Assembly (NCBI GenBank): GCA_037442205.1
Contig: JBBIQS010000008.1
Coordinates: forward strand, 60,749 to 124,748
Source: JBBIQS01 sp037442205
Lineage (GTDB): Bacteria; Myxococcota; Myxococcia; Myxococcales; UBA5297
DNA length: 64,000 nucleotides
Reading direction: 5' to 3'
Positions 40,701 through 47,657 of the stretch are shown in pieces. The notes below the pieces were generated by a model. The model ran no database searches and was not told the origin of the DNA. It saw only the letters and a program-made list of their open reading frames with translations. The position numbers and the translations under genes are program-made. Positions within the stretch are counted from its first letter, which is position 1, and each line of letters begins with the position of its first letter.

Positions 40701-40763
40701 TTCGGTCGCTCGGAGGGCGGCGTCTTCGAGGTCGTCTCCAACAGCCAGATCGCCAGCAAGTGA
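34794..40763 (+). CDS. Bacterial alpha-2-macroglobulin (thioester type)
   Basis: A protein of about 1989 residues, related to E. coli YfhM, which traps proteases in the periplasm. It shows an N-terminal export signal, macroglobulin domains through about 1100, the A2M domain (TTVLFNPAVLTDDKGQAKV) and the thioester motif YPYGCLEQQ with Cys1441 and Gln1444. A helical terpenoid-cyclase-like thioester domain follows (PNGGFRYWSDS). Cysteines in the signal region (CLVAMCS) lack a canonical lipobox, so lipid anchoring is unsure. The ATG at 34794 has GGAGAG five to ten bases upstream and starts the signal. pbpC follows immediately, the standard pairing for this family. Confidence 0.94.
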   Translation: MTSFRKCCVALACLVAMCSNNSTADAGAGQASMVADKPAAPRHLDPLPEPPPVDVKPEALPGARGELAVVASRPQGKMEGEVRPTVTFSKPVKSLEMVEDQRAKDRQQPFAKISPSLAGEWRWLGSATAEFVPKSQVPYSTEFEVTIFKGLRALDGSQLAEDHTFSFSTPVLQLEEGSPYQGYTWMKPDETVSLLFNQPVKSSDLEKHSVFEVEGARYPVKVVGKISIAEERRQEEAKAKGQGRFYPRQSFEERGFKNQQTRYKLVSAKPFPKGSAVALRIDGELHGEQGPLPMGNGLRLDWRTYGPLEINEVSCGTPRGPIVIETSNEVDKASLKGRVKLDPPVEIDWERTTTQGPHAYYGGGRPRILLAAAYKPATRYQVSIDAGIKDIFGQSLAKPFSGAASTTEYAPRLWAGGGLALIEKSAGPRFPVEVLNISTLDVELYKLSPEELAKVLLPKTDDRWRRDGKPDATEEQKLSYPRNLSRSHPIDFSKLFAGKPTGVAVVDLNSPDLPHYKRGRQDSRTVVQVTDLAAHLKIGPKKSLAWITRLSTGLPVEGAEVRLYAPGANQLWTGKTDAQGFADVPSVAELMLGDPSWGAVPLLAIAIKDDDFSATSTGWSEGISAADFGIAMGWEGNNPEPHGFLFADRGIYRPGDKVFLKGVARFRQVGELKSPAEGSTIAVTVNDSQGRAVKNAELRVSRFGTFDLSLELPKDCALGSYSVSARGSIPGGPLSFGGGFQVEEYRAPQFKVDVALKGDLVAGEPLEAKLFARYLFGGAMNGAKAKWSVQSGPTTFAPAAGNGFTFGQETWWWSDERPRRDGGLFAAGVGELDAQGTLLIKAGNVEAPANRPYLYTVEGEVEDVNRQAVANRASLTVHPASYYVGLRPAAGFLTAKKPSPIEALVLDTSGARVAGKEIELTVVSRTWKSIKRKDAAGGFATVSEPVETEVARCKLESQKQPVSCSFTPEQGGFFIARATVADEKGRKHSSSLGMYAVGAGFVAWQRNDTGRIDLLPDKASYDIGEVAHVLVKSPYPEAAGLFTLEREGVLERRQLKLVGSAQTIDIPITEEMVPNVFASVMLVRPRVVQGGIESGDDPGRPAVRVGMVELKVERKVKRLSVALATDKADYRPGETVEASVEVKGRDGKPARAEVTLYAVDEAVLRLTDYRTPDPIAYIFPDRPLSVYLSEPLLNLVRKRPETEKGIDPGGGGGRARISGEGKGLRSNFQTTVLFNPAVLTDDKGQAKVRIQLPDNLTTYRLMAVAITEGDRFGWGEKTFEVNKRLLAMEALPRFARVGDRFEAGVVLHSFKGGAGSVAVTASVSGARLLGPAERRVEIAEGKPLEVRFPFTADEPGQATFRFRAKLGENEDGVEIKIPIELPVLMEAVATYGDTKDERVEGVIPPGGVRPELGGLEVTLSSTALSGLEQGFQQLIDYPYGCLEQQSSRLVPLVALREIAGKFDVPWPGAEKRKQEQVAQFESWMRGFLFGGANLAGISDPDQLIRETIKSILKLQAPNGGFRYWSDSTCVSEWGTAWATLTLSRAKDVGFEVPEDPLDRALQYVDRTAAGNCDPCLYGCDSSLETRTFAAYVLNRAHRAKPSYYGGFFEKRKALSLFAQALLADAMFTGNGDRVRARELLQEILNHAKESPKGLHFEETQSETYATLFQSDTRTTAVVLQTLTDISPDHPFVAKLAHYLTGIRQGNGQWRSTQESAWSLIGLTELLRTKEKDAPDFRAVVSLGGATLAQEEFRGRSLVSKSKSIPMSELAKRTSGKEGLLNFEKQGTGVLYYSALMRYAPAQLPLKPLDAGLYVQRWFEPYEGGGQAKRFNAGDLIRVRLRVASNQERNWAAFEVPLPAGLEAVNTSLSTTAQLPRGAGEEGSGGYEYESDEDQFGGSAYEAEGSRGYLWRWTFYSPFNHVEQRDSKVVLFADTLPPGVHTTSFVARATTPGTFVLKPASGALMYEPEVFGRSEGGVFEVVSNSQIASK

Positions 40764-40771
40764 GGTGCGCG

Positions 40772-43192
40772 ATGGGCGAGCTCGGGCCAGGCAAGGCCAG
40801 GCGGCTAGTCAGGAAGTTTGGCGCGGTCGCCGCCGGGCTCGCCGCGGCAGGGACGCTGGGCTTGGCCGCGTTTGCCTGGCACTTCGCCCATCGCCCGCTG
40901 CCGGAAGGCCTGACCAGCTACCTGTCGATCGGCTCGGTCCGCCTGCTCGACCGCGAGGGCGGCCTGCTGCGCGAGCTGCGCGCGTCCGACGAAGGGCGCT
41001 CGATCCCGGTGGACGTGAAAGCGATTCCCGTCCGCGTTCGCCAAGCCTTTCTGGCCGCGGAGGATGGCGCCTTCTTCGAGCACGGCGGCCTCTCGGCGAA
41101 AGCGATCGCCCGGTCGGCGATGCACAACCTGCTGACCCGCAGGGCGCTCGAGGGCGGGTCGACGATCACGCAGCAGCTGACCCGGATGCTCGTGCCTCGC
41201 CCGCGCACGCTCGCGGGAAAGCTCAGGGAGGCCCTCTGGGCGCTGCGGCTCGAAGCGCAGCTCGGCAAGGAAGAGATCCTGAGCCAGTACCTGAACCGGG
41301 TGCCGCTGGGAAACGGGGCCTTCGGAATCGAGGCAGCGGCGCAGATCTACTTCGGCAGGCCGGCGCGGCATCTCTCGCTGGCGCAGGCGGCGGCGCTCGC
41401 CTCGCTCCCAAGGGCTCCCAACGTCTTCGATCCCAGGCGCGGAGGTGCGAGGTTTCGCGAGCGCCAGGCCTGGGTCCTCGACCGGATGGCAGCCCTGGGC
41501 TTCGTCGACCCGCGCGAAGCCGCCAGCGCCGGCTCTGAATCCCTCGATCTGAAGGCGCTCGACCGCGCCTTTCGCGCTCCGCACTTCACCACGTATCTCG
41601 CCAAGAACCTGGCGGGCTGGGGATTGGGCGAAGCGGCGGTCATCGAGACCACGCTGGACCCCAGGCTGCAAAGCGAGATCGAGCGGGGGATCGTCGAAGA
41701 GCTCGAGCCACTCGCCGAGCGCCGGGTCGGATCGGCGGCGGCGATCGTCCTCGACAACGCGACCGGAGAGGTGCTGGCCTACGTCGGCTCCAAGGGTTTC
41801 TTCGACGACGATTCCCAAGGCCAGAACGACGGCGTGCGGATGCTTCGCCAGCCGGGCTCGAGCCTCAAGCCGTTCGCCTACCTCGCGGCGCTGGGCGACG
41901 GCATGACGGCGGCCACCATCCTCGCCGACGTCGAGACCGCCTTCGACGCCCCGGAAGGCGCCTACGTCCCCAGGAACTACGACGGGCGGACGCACGGCCC
42001 GGTCCGGCTGCGCGAGGCGCTGGCCAACAGCTTCAACATCCCGGCGGTGAAGGTCGCCGAGGCCCTGGGGCCGGTTCGGCTGCTGGAGGCGCTGCACGCG
42101 GCGGGCTTCGAGTCGCTCGACCAGGACGCCGAGCACTACGGTCTGGGCTTGGTGCTGGGCGACGGCGAGGTTTCGCTCTACGAGCTGGCCCGGGCCTACT
42201 CGGGTCTCGCGCGCGGAGGAATGCTGGCCCCGCTCAAGGTGATTCGCCGGGCGCTGCGCGCCGACGGCAGCGTCATTTCGCTGCCTCAGCCTCCGCCGGC
42301 TCGGCGGTTCGCCGCGCCGGTCCAGGCGGCGCTGATCACCGACATCCTCTCCGACAATGCCGCCCGCACCCGGGCCTTCGGCGCCGACAGCGCGCTGCGG
42401 CTGCCATTCGCCGTCGCCGCCAAGACCGGGACCTCCAAGGGCTATTCGGACAACTGGACCGCCGGATACACCCGCGAGCGGACGATGGCGGTGTGGGCCG
42501 GCAACTTCGATCGCCGGCCGATGGTGCAGGTCTCGGGAGTGACCGGCGCAGGGCCGATCTTCGCCCGGAGCATGATGGCGGCCATGGCCGGGATGGCGCC
42601 GAGGCCGCTGATTCGTGCAGACGGGATCGAGCAGGTCGAGATCTGCCCGCTGTCAGGGGAGCGAAGGGGAGCTGGTTGCCCGGCGGGCATGCCCGAGCTC
42701 TTCGCGCCCGGAACGGCCCCGCGGCACGAGTGTCGTGTCCACCGGAATCTGGCCGGGGGCCTTGCCGGAATCGGAAATGCGCCGACTGCCCGCTGGGACT
42801 CCGCCACCCAGGGCCCGCTGCTGGAGCTGGGCGACTTCGATGACTGGGCACGGCGCGAAGGGCTTCCGGCGCAGCCATGGCTCGCCGTTGCCGGTACCGA
42901 AGAGGCGGGCGGCGCTCGAATCGTTTCGCCGCGGCGGGGCGATCAATTCGAGCTCCTCTCCGATCTGCCCTTGGCCGATCAGGAGATCCCGGTGCGGCTC
43001 GTGGTGGGCGCCGCCGCGGGTCCACTGGAGCTGTGGCTCGACGGCGAGCGATGGCGGAAGCTCGAGGTGCCCTACGACGTCAGGATTCCGCCCCGCATCG
43101 GCGAGCACACGCTGAGCCTGCGACGAGAAGGAGGGACCGCGGTCGTGGCTTCGGTTCAATTCAGCGTGCGCCGCGAATCAAGCCCCTATTGA
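40772..43192 (+). CDS. pbpC: Penicillin-binding protein 1C
   Basis: An 806-residue bifunctional peptidoglycan synthase. An N-terminal membrane anchor (about 18-40) leads to the glycosyltransferase domain (LAAEDGAFFEHGG, EGGSTITQQLTR) and the transpeptidase domain with SSLK (Ser363, Lys366), SFN (420-422) and KTGTS (Lys551). A C-terminal BiPBP_C domain (about 720-806) marks it as PBP1C rather than 1A. The ATG at 40772 has GAGG about six bases upstream; a GTG at 40760 overlapping the macroglobulin stop is an alternative. In other bacteria PBP1C and alpha-2-macroglobulin are thought to repair and guard a damaged envelope. Confidence 0.95.
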   Translation: MGELGPGKARRLVRKFGAVAAGLAAAGTLGLAAFAWHFAHRPLPEGLTSYLSIGSVRLLDREGGLLRELRASDEGRSIPVDVKAIPVRVRQAFLAAEDGAFFEHGGLSAKAIARSAMHNLLTRRALEGGSTITQQLTRMLVPRPRTLAGKLREALWALRLEAQLGKEEILSQYLNRVPLGNGAFGIEAAAQIYFGRPARHLSLAQAAALASLPRAPNVFDPRRGGARFRERQAWVLDRMAALGFVDPREAASAGSESLDLKALDRAFRAPHFTTYLAKNLAGWGLGEAAVIETTLDPRLQSEIERGIVEELEPLAERRVGSAAAIVLDNATGEVLAYVGSKGFFDDDSQGQNDGVRMLRQPGSSLKPFAYLAALGDGMTAATILADVETAFDAPEGAYVPRNYDGRTHGPVRLREALANSFNIPAVKVAEALGPVRLLEALHAAGFESLDQDAEHYGLGLVLGDGEVSLYELARAYSGLARGGMLAPLKVIRRALRADGSVISLPQPPPARRFAAPVQAALITDILSDNAARTRAFGADSALRLPFAVAAKTGTSKGYSDNWTAGYTRERTMAVWAGNFDRRPMVQVSGVTGAGPIFARSMMAAMAGMAPRPLIRADGIEQVEICPLSGERRGAGCPAGMPELFAPGTAPRHECRVHRNLAGGLAGIGNAPTARWDSATQGPLLELGDFDDWARREGLPAQPWLAVAGTEEAGGARIVSPRRGDQFELLSDLPLADQEIPVRLVVGAAAGPLELWLDGERWRKLEVPYDVRIPPRIGEHTLSLRREGGTAVVASVQFSVRRESSPY

Positions 43193-43237
43193 CGCCGCAT
43201 CGGCTCCCAGTCGGCTGTGCGCACGCGCCAGATTGCC

Positions 43238-44197
43238 TCACGTCGAGGTTGGAGTTCCTGGCACGAGCGCGGCTGCGGCTTGCGGCACCGGGCGGCCCAT
43301 CAGCAGTTGTGCGCGGACGGCGACGACCGTCAGCGCGCCCCAGGCGCCGGTGGTGGCGGCCACCGAGAGGACCAGCAGTGGGGCGGTGGCTCCAGCCGAG
43401 ACCATCGCGGCGTTCAAGGCCAACTCCGACACGAAGAGTCCGGCAAAGAGGAGCGTCCAGCGCCGGGTTCCGGCCTCGATGTTCTGGCTGCGAACCGAGG
43501 TCGTGACCAGCGCCACTGCCAGAAGGGCGACTACCATCCCCAGCGACTGGCGCGGGGTGTGCGCCCACGAGGGATCGGCGATCGACGACCAGCTGCCGAA
43601 GTGCAGCGGTCCGCCGACACAGCGCATCACCGAGCCGCGCGCCGCGGCGATGCCGCTGACCACGACCAGGTAGTAGGCGCCCAACGTCGCGAAGGAGAGC
43701 CGACGAAAGAGGCTCCCGCTGGCGGAAGGCGGCTGGACCTCGGTGCGGTCGTGACTGATGAAGGCGATGACCGCCGCGGTCACGAGAACCGCCAGCGCGA
43801 TGAGGGCGGTTCCGAGATCGATGGTGGCCTGCCACCAGGTGAGCCCGGTGAGGATGGCGAAGGCTCCGAAGGTGGCGACGATCAGCAGCAGGACGACGGA
43901 TGCAACCGGCAGGAACAACAGCGTGCGCCCGGACTGCTTGTTGCGCATTCCGGCCACCGCCGCGGCGAGGACCAGCAGCAGCGTCAGCCCCGCGGTGGCC
44001 CGGTGGCCGTATTCGAGGATCGAGTTCATCTTGAGCGGCGGGACCAGGCTGCCGTGGCACATCGGCCAGTCGGGACAGCCGCCGCTCGAGTTGGTCGAGC
44101 AGACGATGCCGCCCATGCCGATGAGGATGGTGCCGAGGCCCGCCGCGGCCAGGAGAAGGTTCCTGTGGCCCCTCGTGACAACCACGCTGTCGCTCAT
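43238..44197 (-). CDS. Heme A synthase family protein (COX15/CtaA)
   Basis: A 319-residue polytopic membrane protein with about eight hydrophobic segments. It has the family signature GCPDWPMCHG, followed by PPLKMNSILEYGHRATAG with a heme-ligand-type His, and a second conserved His in AHTPRQSLGM. CtaA/COX15 converts heme O to heme A for cytochrome oxidases. No oxidase or heme O synthase genes are adjacent. The ATG at 44197 has GGAG about seven bases upstream. It converges on pbpC. Confidence 0.87.
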   Translation of the reverse strand: MSDSVVVTRGHRNLLLAAAGLGTILIGMGGIVCSTNSSGGCPDWPMCHGSLVPPLKMNSILEYGHRATAGLTLLLVLAAAVAGMRNKQSGRTLLFLPVASVVLLLIVATFGAFAILTGLTWWQATIDLGTALIALAVLVTAAVIAFISHDRTEVQPPSASGSLFRRLSFATLGAYYLVVVSGIAAARGSVMRCVGGPLHFGSWSSIADPSWAHTPRQSLGMVVALLAVALVTTSVRSQNIEAGTRRWTLLFAGLFVSELALNAAMVSAGATAPLLVLSVAATTGAWGALTVVAVRAQLLMGRPVPQAAAALVPGTPTST

Positions 44198-44435
44198 GAG
44201 GTGCTCCGATTTTCTTTGGGATTTGGGCAAGGAGCGCGAGATCGCCCACCCGGACCTCGCGCGTCAGGGCTTCGAAGGTGGGGATGCCAAACTACTCAAT
44301 TGGACCGCGGGCAGCGCCGGCCCCGATTCTAAGATTGTGGGCGTTGTCGAGTTGGTGACGATACGCGGGATCAGCGGCAGTGGCCGCCGCCGGAGTCGGT
44401 GAAGCTCTCACTTGCTTCGGCAGGCGGCAGTCTCT

Positions 44436-45821
44436 CTACAGCTCCACCGTCTCCAGATACCCGGGAACGTATGCGTTGAGCCCCTTTTGCTCGAGCCGTT
44501 CCTTCATCGCCTTCAAGCCGGACTCCTCGCCGTGGACGCAGAACACCCGCCGCGGCGGCGTGCGGAAACCCTGCATCCAGCGCAGCATCTCCTGCCAGTC
44601 GGCGTGCGCCGAGAACCCGCTCACCGAGCGGATCTGTGCCCGGCAGCGCACCATCTCGCCGTGGATCTTGATCTCCTCGGCCCCGTCCAGCAGCCGCCGC
44701 CCGCGGGTGCCTTCGCCCTGGTAGCCGACGAAGAGGACGGTGTTCCTCGCCTCCGGCAGCCGGTGCTTGAGGTGATGCAGCACCCGGCCCCCGGTCGCCA
44801 TTCCCGAGGCGCTGATGATGATGCACTGCTGCACGCTGTTGATCCGTTTGGAGTCCTCGATGGTCCGCGAGAAGCGCAGCTTGCGGGTGTGGAAGGGGTG
44901 CCCGCCTCTGGAGAGGATCTGGCGCATCGCCTCGTCGTGGTCCTCGACGTGCCTGGCGTAGAGCGGCGTGGCGTCCACCGCCATCGGGCTGTCGAGGAAC
45001 ACGTCCTGGACCGGCACCTTCCCCTCGTCCTCCAGCTCGCGCAGGTAGTAGAGCAGCTCCTGCGCCCGCCCCACCGCGAAGGCCGGGATCACCATCGCCC
45101 CCCGGCGCTTCGCGGCCTCCAGCACCGCGTCGGCCAGCGCCTGCTTCGGCGAGACTTCCCCGTGCGTCCGGTCGCCGTAGGTGCACTCGATCAGCAGGTC
45201 GGTCGCCTCAGGCACGGGCACCGGGTCAGGAATCACCGGCGCGTTGTAGCGCCCGATGTCTCCGCTGAAGACCACCCGCCTCAGCCCTTGCCCGGCTTCC
45301 TCGATGTCCACCTCCACCGTCGCCGAGCCGAGGATGTGGCCGGCGGATCGGAAGGTCACGCTCAGCCCCGGGCATAGCTGCCGCCGCTCGCCGTAGCTCA
45401 CCCCGTCCATCAGCGGCAGGCAGCGCTTGGCGTCCTCCTCGGTGTAGAGCGGCATCGCCGGCTTGTGCTTGGAGTAGCCGAGCCGGTTGGCGGTCTCCGC
45501 CTCTTCTTCCTGCAGCCGCCCGGCGTCGGGCAGCATCAGCTCGGCCAGCTCGCGCGTGGCATAGGTGGTAAGGATCCTCCCTCGGTAGCCCTCGCGCACG
45601 ATCACCGGCAGGTAGCCGGTGTGATCGATGTGGGCGTGGGTCAGGAGCAGGAAGTCGATGTCCTTGGGCGGCACCGGCAGGGGAGACCAGTTGCGCAGCC
45701 GCAGCTCCTTCTTGCCCTGGTAGAGCCCGGCGTCGATCAGAATCCGTTTTCCGTTGGCTTCCAGCAGGTGCTTGCTGCCAGTGACCGTGCCCGCGGCGCC
45801 GAGAAACCGGATCTTGGCCAA
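44436..45821 (-). CDS. Beta-CASP metallo-beta-lactamase nuclease (RNA processing type)
   Basis: A 461-residue protein of the Ysh1/CPSF-73-like group. It has the metal motif THAHIDH (61-67), a distal His in FRSAGHILGSATVE, Asp in VFSGDIGR, and the beta-CASP motifs IPAFAVGRAQELLYYL, ISASGMATGGRVLHHL and SGFSAHADWQE. Such proteins are exo- or endonucleases that process RNA. The ATG at 45821 starts with MAKIRFLGAAGTVTGS, the family N-terminus. It stands apart from the small membrane protein upstream by 64 bases. Confidence 0.92.
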   Translation of the reverse strand: MAKIRFLGAAGTVTGSKHLLEANGKRILIDAGLYQGKKELRLRNWSPLPVPPKDIDFLLLTHAHIDHTGYLPVIVREGYRGRILTTYATRELAELMLPDAGRLQEEEAETANRLGYSKHKPAMPLYTEEDAKRCLPLMDGVSYGERRQLCPGLSVTFRSAGHILGSATVEVDIEEAGQGLRRVVFSGDIGRYNAPVIPDPVPVPEATDLLIECTYGDRTHGEVSPKQALADAVLEAAKRRGAMVIPAFAVGRAQELLYYLRELEDEGKVPVQDVFLDSPMAVDATPLYARHVEDHDEAMRQILSRGGHPFHTRKLRFSRTIEDSKRINSVQQCIIISASGMATGGRVLHHLKHRLPEARNTVLFVGYQGEGTRGRRLLDGAEEIKIHGEMVRCRAQIRSVSGFSAHADWQEMLRWMQGFRTPPRRVFCVHGEESGLKAMKERLEQKGLNAYVPGYLETVEL

Positions 45822-45885
45822 GGTGATCCCCGCCTGTTGGAGTGTGCGTCGAGCATAGGCCAGCCGAATTCAGGCGGCCAACCCC

Positions 45886-46149
45886 TCAGCTCTGCTCGGA
45901 GCCTTCGGGCTTGCCTGCGTCGGTCGGGCGCTGTAGCGGCGCCTTTCTCACCTCGGCGGCGTGCTCTTTCTGGGGCTCGAAAATGGCCTGCACCTGCAGC
46001 AGCGCGCCGCCCAGCGTGGCGCGGCTTCCTTGCTTCTTTCGGTAGTAGATCCATCCCCTGCGCTCCATGGCCAGCAGCAGCCGGTCGAGCGTCCCGAGGC
46101 CGGCGACAGCCGCTATCACCAGCAGGGAAATGGCGAGCCAGCCGGGCAT
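45886..46149 (-). CDS. Small single-pass membrane protein
   Basis: An 87-residue protein with one N-terminal membrane helix (LAISLLVIAAVAGLGTLD) followed by a basic, conserved-looking segment ERRGWIYYRKKQGSRATLGG and a charged tail. ERRGWIYYRKK resembles the DUF6191-type small proteins, which I recall only loosely. It is divergent from the Nudix gene and upstream of the beta-CASP gene on the same strand. Function unknown; I judge it real because of the clean helix plus charged tail and the ordinary gene spacing. Confidence 0.6.
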   Translation of the reverse strand: MPGWLAISLLVIAAVAGLGTLDRLLLAMERRGWIYYRKKQGSRATLGGALLQVQAIFEPQKEHAAEVRKAPLQRPTDAGKPEGSEQS

Positions 46150-46244
46150 GGGTACCTCACAGTTTCTTCCTGGTACGTCAGGGCGAAGCTTCGCTTGCTC
46201 GGCGAGCGTGTATACTGCCGGCCTTCGACGGGCAGGAGGCGACC

Positions 46245-46637
46245 ATGCGGCGGAAGATTACGGTGGTTGGCGCGATGATCGAGAAGGAGGGCAAGTACCT
46301 CATCACTCAGCGCAAGCCGACCGCCACCCTGCCGCTGCTCTGGGAGTTCCCCGGTGGACGCGTCGAGCCCGGCGAGACCGAGCAGCAGGCCCTGGCGCGC
46401 GAGCTCAAGGAAGAGATGGACATCGACGTCAAGGTCGACGAGATCGCGATGCACGTGCAGCACTCGTATCCCGACTACGACATCGACTTCCGCGTCTTCC
46501 GCTGTGCCCTGGTCAAGGGGACCATCAAGCACCTCAAGGTCCACGACCACCGGTGGGTGCTCCCCAGCGAGCTCGACGACTACGAGTTCCCCGCCGCCGA
46601 TCAGAAGACCTTCGAGCAGCTGTTGGGCATCCAGTAG
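46245..46637 (+). CDS. Nudix hydrolase (MutT-like)
   Basis: A 130-residue Nudix enzyme with the box GGRVEPGE...RELKEEMDI. The last Gly of the consensus (REUXEEXGU) is Asp here. MutT-type members remove 8-oxo-dGTP from the nucleotide pool. The ATG at 46245 has AGGAGG five bases upstream; open frame further upstream is not part of the family. A TATACT hexamer at 46211-46216 may be its -10, without a clear -35. Its stop codon directly abuts that of the convergent gene (TAG/CTA at 46635-46640). Confidence 0.92.
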   Translation: MRRKITVVGAMIEKEGKYLITQRKPTATLPLLWEFPGGRVEPGETEQQALARELKEEMDIDVKVDEIAMHVQHSYPDYDIDFRVFRCALVKGTIKHLKVHDHRWVLPSELDDYEFPAADQKTFEQLLGIQ

Positions 46638-47399
46638 CTACTCGTCGTCCGCGGGCGCCTCCAGCGGGCGGGCGCTGGTCCCGTCCGAGCTCCACAGCTC
46701 CAGCTTGCGGCCCTCGGACAGGCGCCGCGCCATCACCAGCCGCTGGACCCCGATGCGCTTGAGGTCCAGCACCTCGACCAGATAGGCCGGCGTCTCGGCG
46801 CTCTCCGTGGCCAGGACCTTCGCCGGCCCGCCCCTGGGCACGAAGGCCAGCGCCGACACCTCGCCCGGCCCGCTCGGACAGACCAGGTTGACGTAGGTCC
46901 CCCTGGCCGTGCCGCGCAGGCTGACCTGGGTCGGCGAAAGGCAGGCCTCGGCCAGCGGCGCCTCCAGCGCCCGGCGCGCCTTCTCCTGGGCGTTGGTCAG
47001 CGGCGCCTGCCGCGGCGAGGAGGCCTGGGAGTTGGTGCTCACCCACAGCACGTCGCTCGCCGAGACCAGCGGCACTGGCTGCTCGAAGGTCGCCTCGGCG
47101 CCCACCGCGCACGGCCCAAAGCTCGAGGCCACCGGCTCCAGCTGCGACAGCTTCCCGCGCGCCACCTGGCGCGGCCCGAGGTAGAGAAACACCGGCCGGC
47201 CCAGGAGCTCCGTCTTGGCCTGCTCGATCGCCGCAGGATCCAGCCCGTCGGGATCGAAGCAGATCGCGCTCAGCCGCGGGTCGGCCTTGAGCAGGACGAT
47301 GCGCGCGCTGGCCGGCCCGGTCCGTTCGGCCAGCGCCAGATCGATCGACGGTGCCGCTGAGCTCATCGCGGCCGACAGCAGGGCGAGGGGAAGAATCAT
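46638..47399 (-). CDS. Exported protein of unknown function
   Basis: A 253-residue protein with a signal peptide (MILPLALLSAAMSSAAPS). The mature part has no motif I recognise; it contains four cysteines (AICFDP, FGPCAV, AEACLSP, LVCPSG) that could form two disulfides in the periplasm. The ATG at 47399 has GGAGAG upstream; an earlier in-frame start at 47450 lacks the signal. It is divergent from the amidase gene and convergent with the Nudix gene. Confidence 0.72.
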   Translation of the reverse strand: MILPLALLSAAMSSAAPSIDLALAERTGPASARIVLLKADPRLSAICFDPDGLDPAAIEQAKTELLGRPVFLYLGPRQVARGKLSQLEPVASSFGPCAVGAEATFEQPVPLVSASDVLWVSTNSQASSPRQAPLTNAQEKARRALEAPLAEACLSPTQVSLRGTARGTYVNLVCPSGPGEVSALAFVPRGGPAKVLATESAETPAYLVEVLDLKRIGVQRLVMARRLSEGRKLELWSSDGTSARPLEAPADDE

Positions 47400-47657
47400 G
47401 ATCGGCTCTCCATGCCCCGCGGAGGAATACAAGGGCCGCGCCAACGCCAATCGCCAGTGACGCCAGGTGCTTGACGATGTGCAGGACGCGGCCCGCCGGC
47501 CTCGGTCCGAGGTTCAGCGGCCGCAATCCTGCCCGTGAGCGACCGCCGAGCCACACCCCTGCAGCGCGATGTTGCAGCGCGCCATAAGCGCCCGCCACGG
47601 CTGAAAATTTGGTGGCATGTGTGCCCCATGCTTACATGCCTGGCAGAGGAACGTGCC

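Noticed and set aside
47611..47639. TTGGTG-N17-TTACAT as a promoter for the amidase gene
   Set aside because: Both hexamers match the consensus at only three of six positions.
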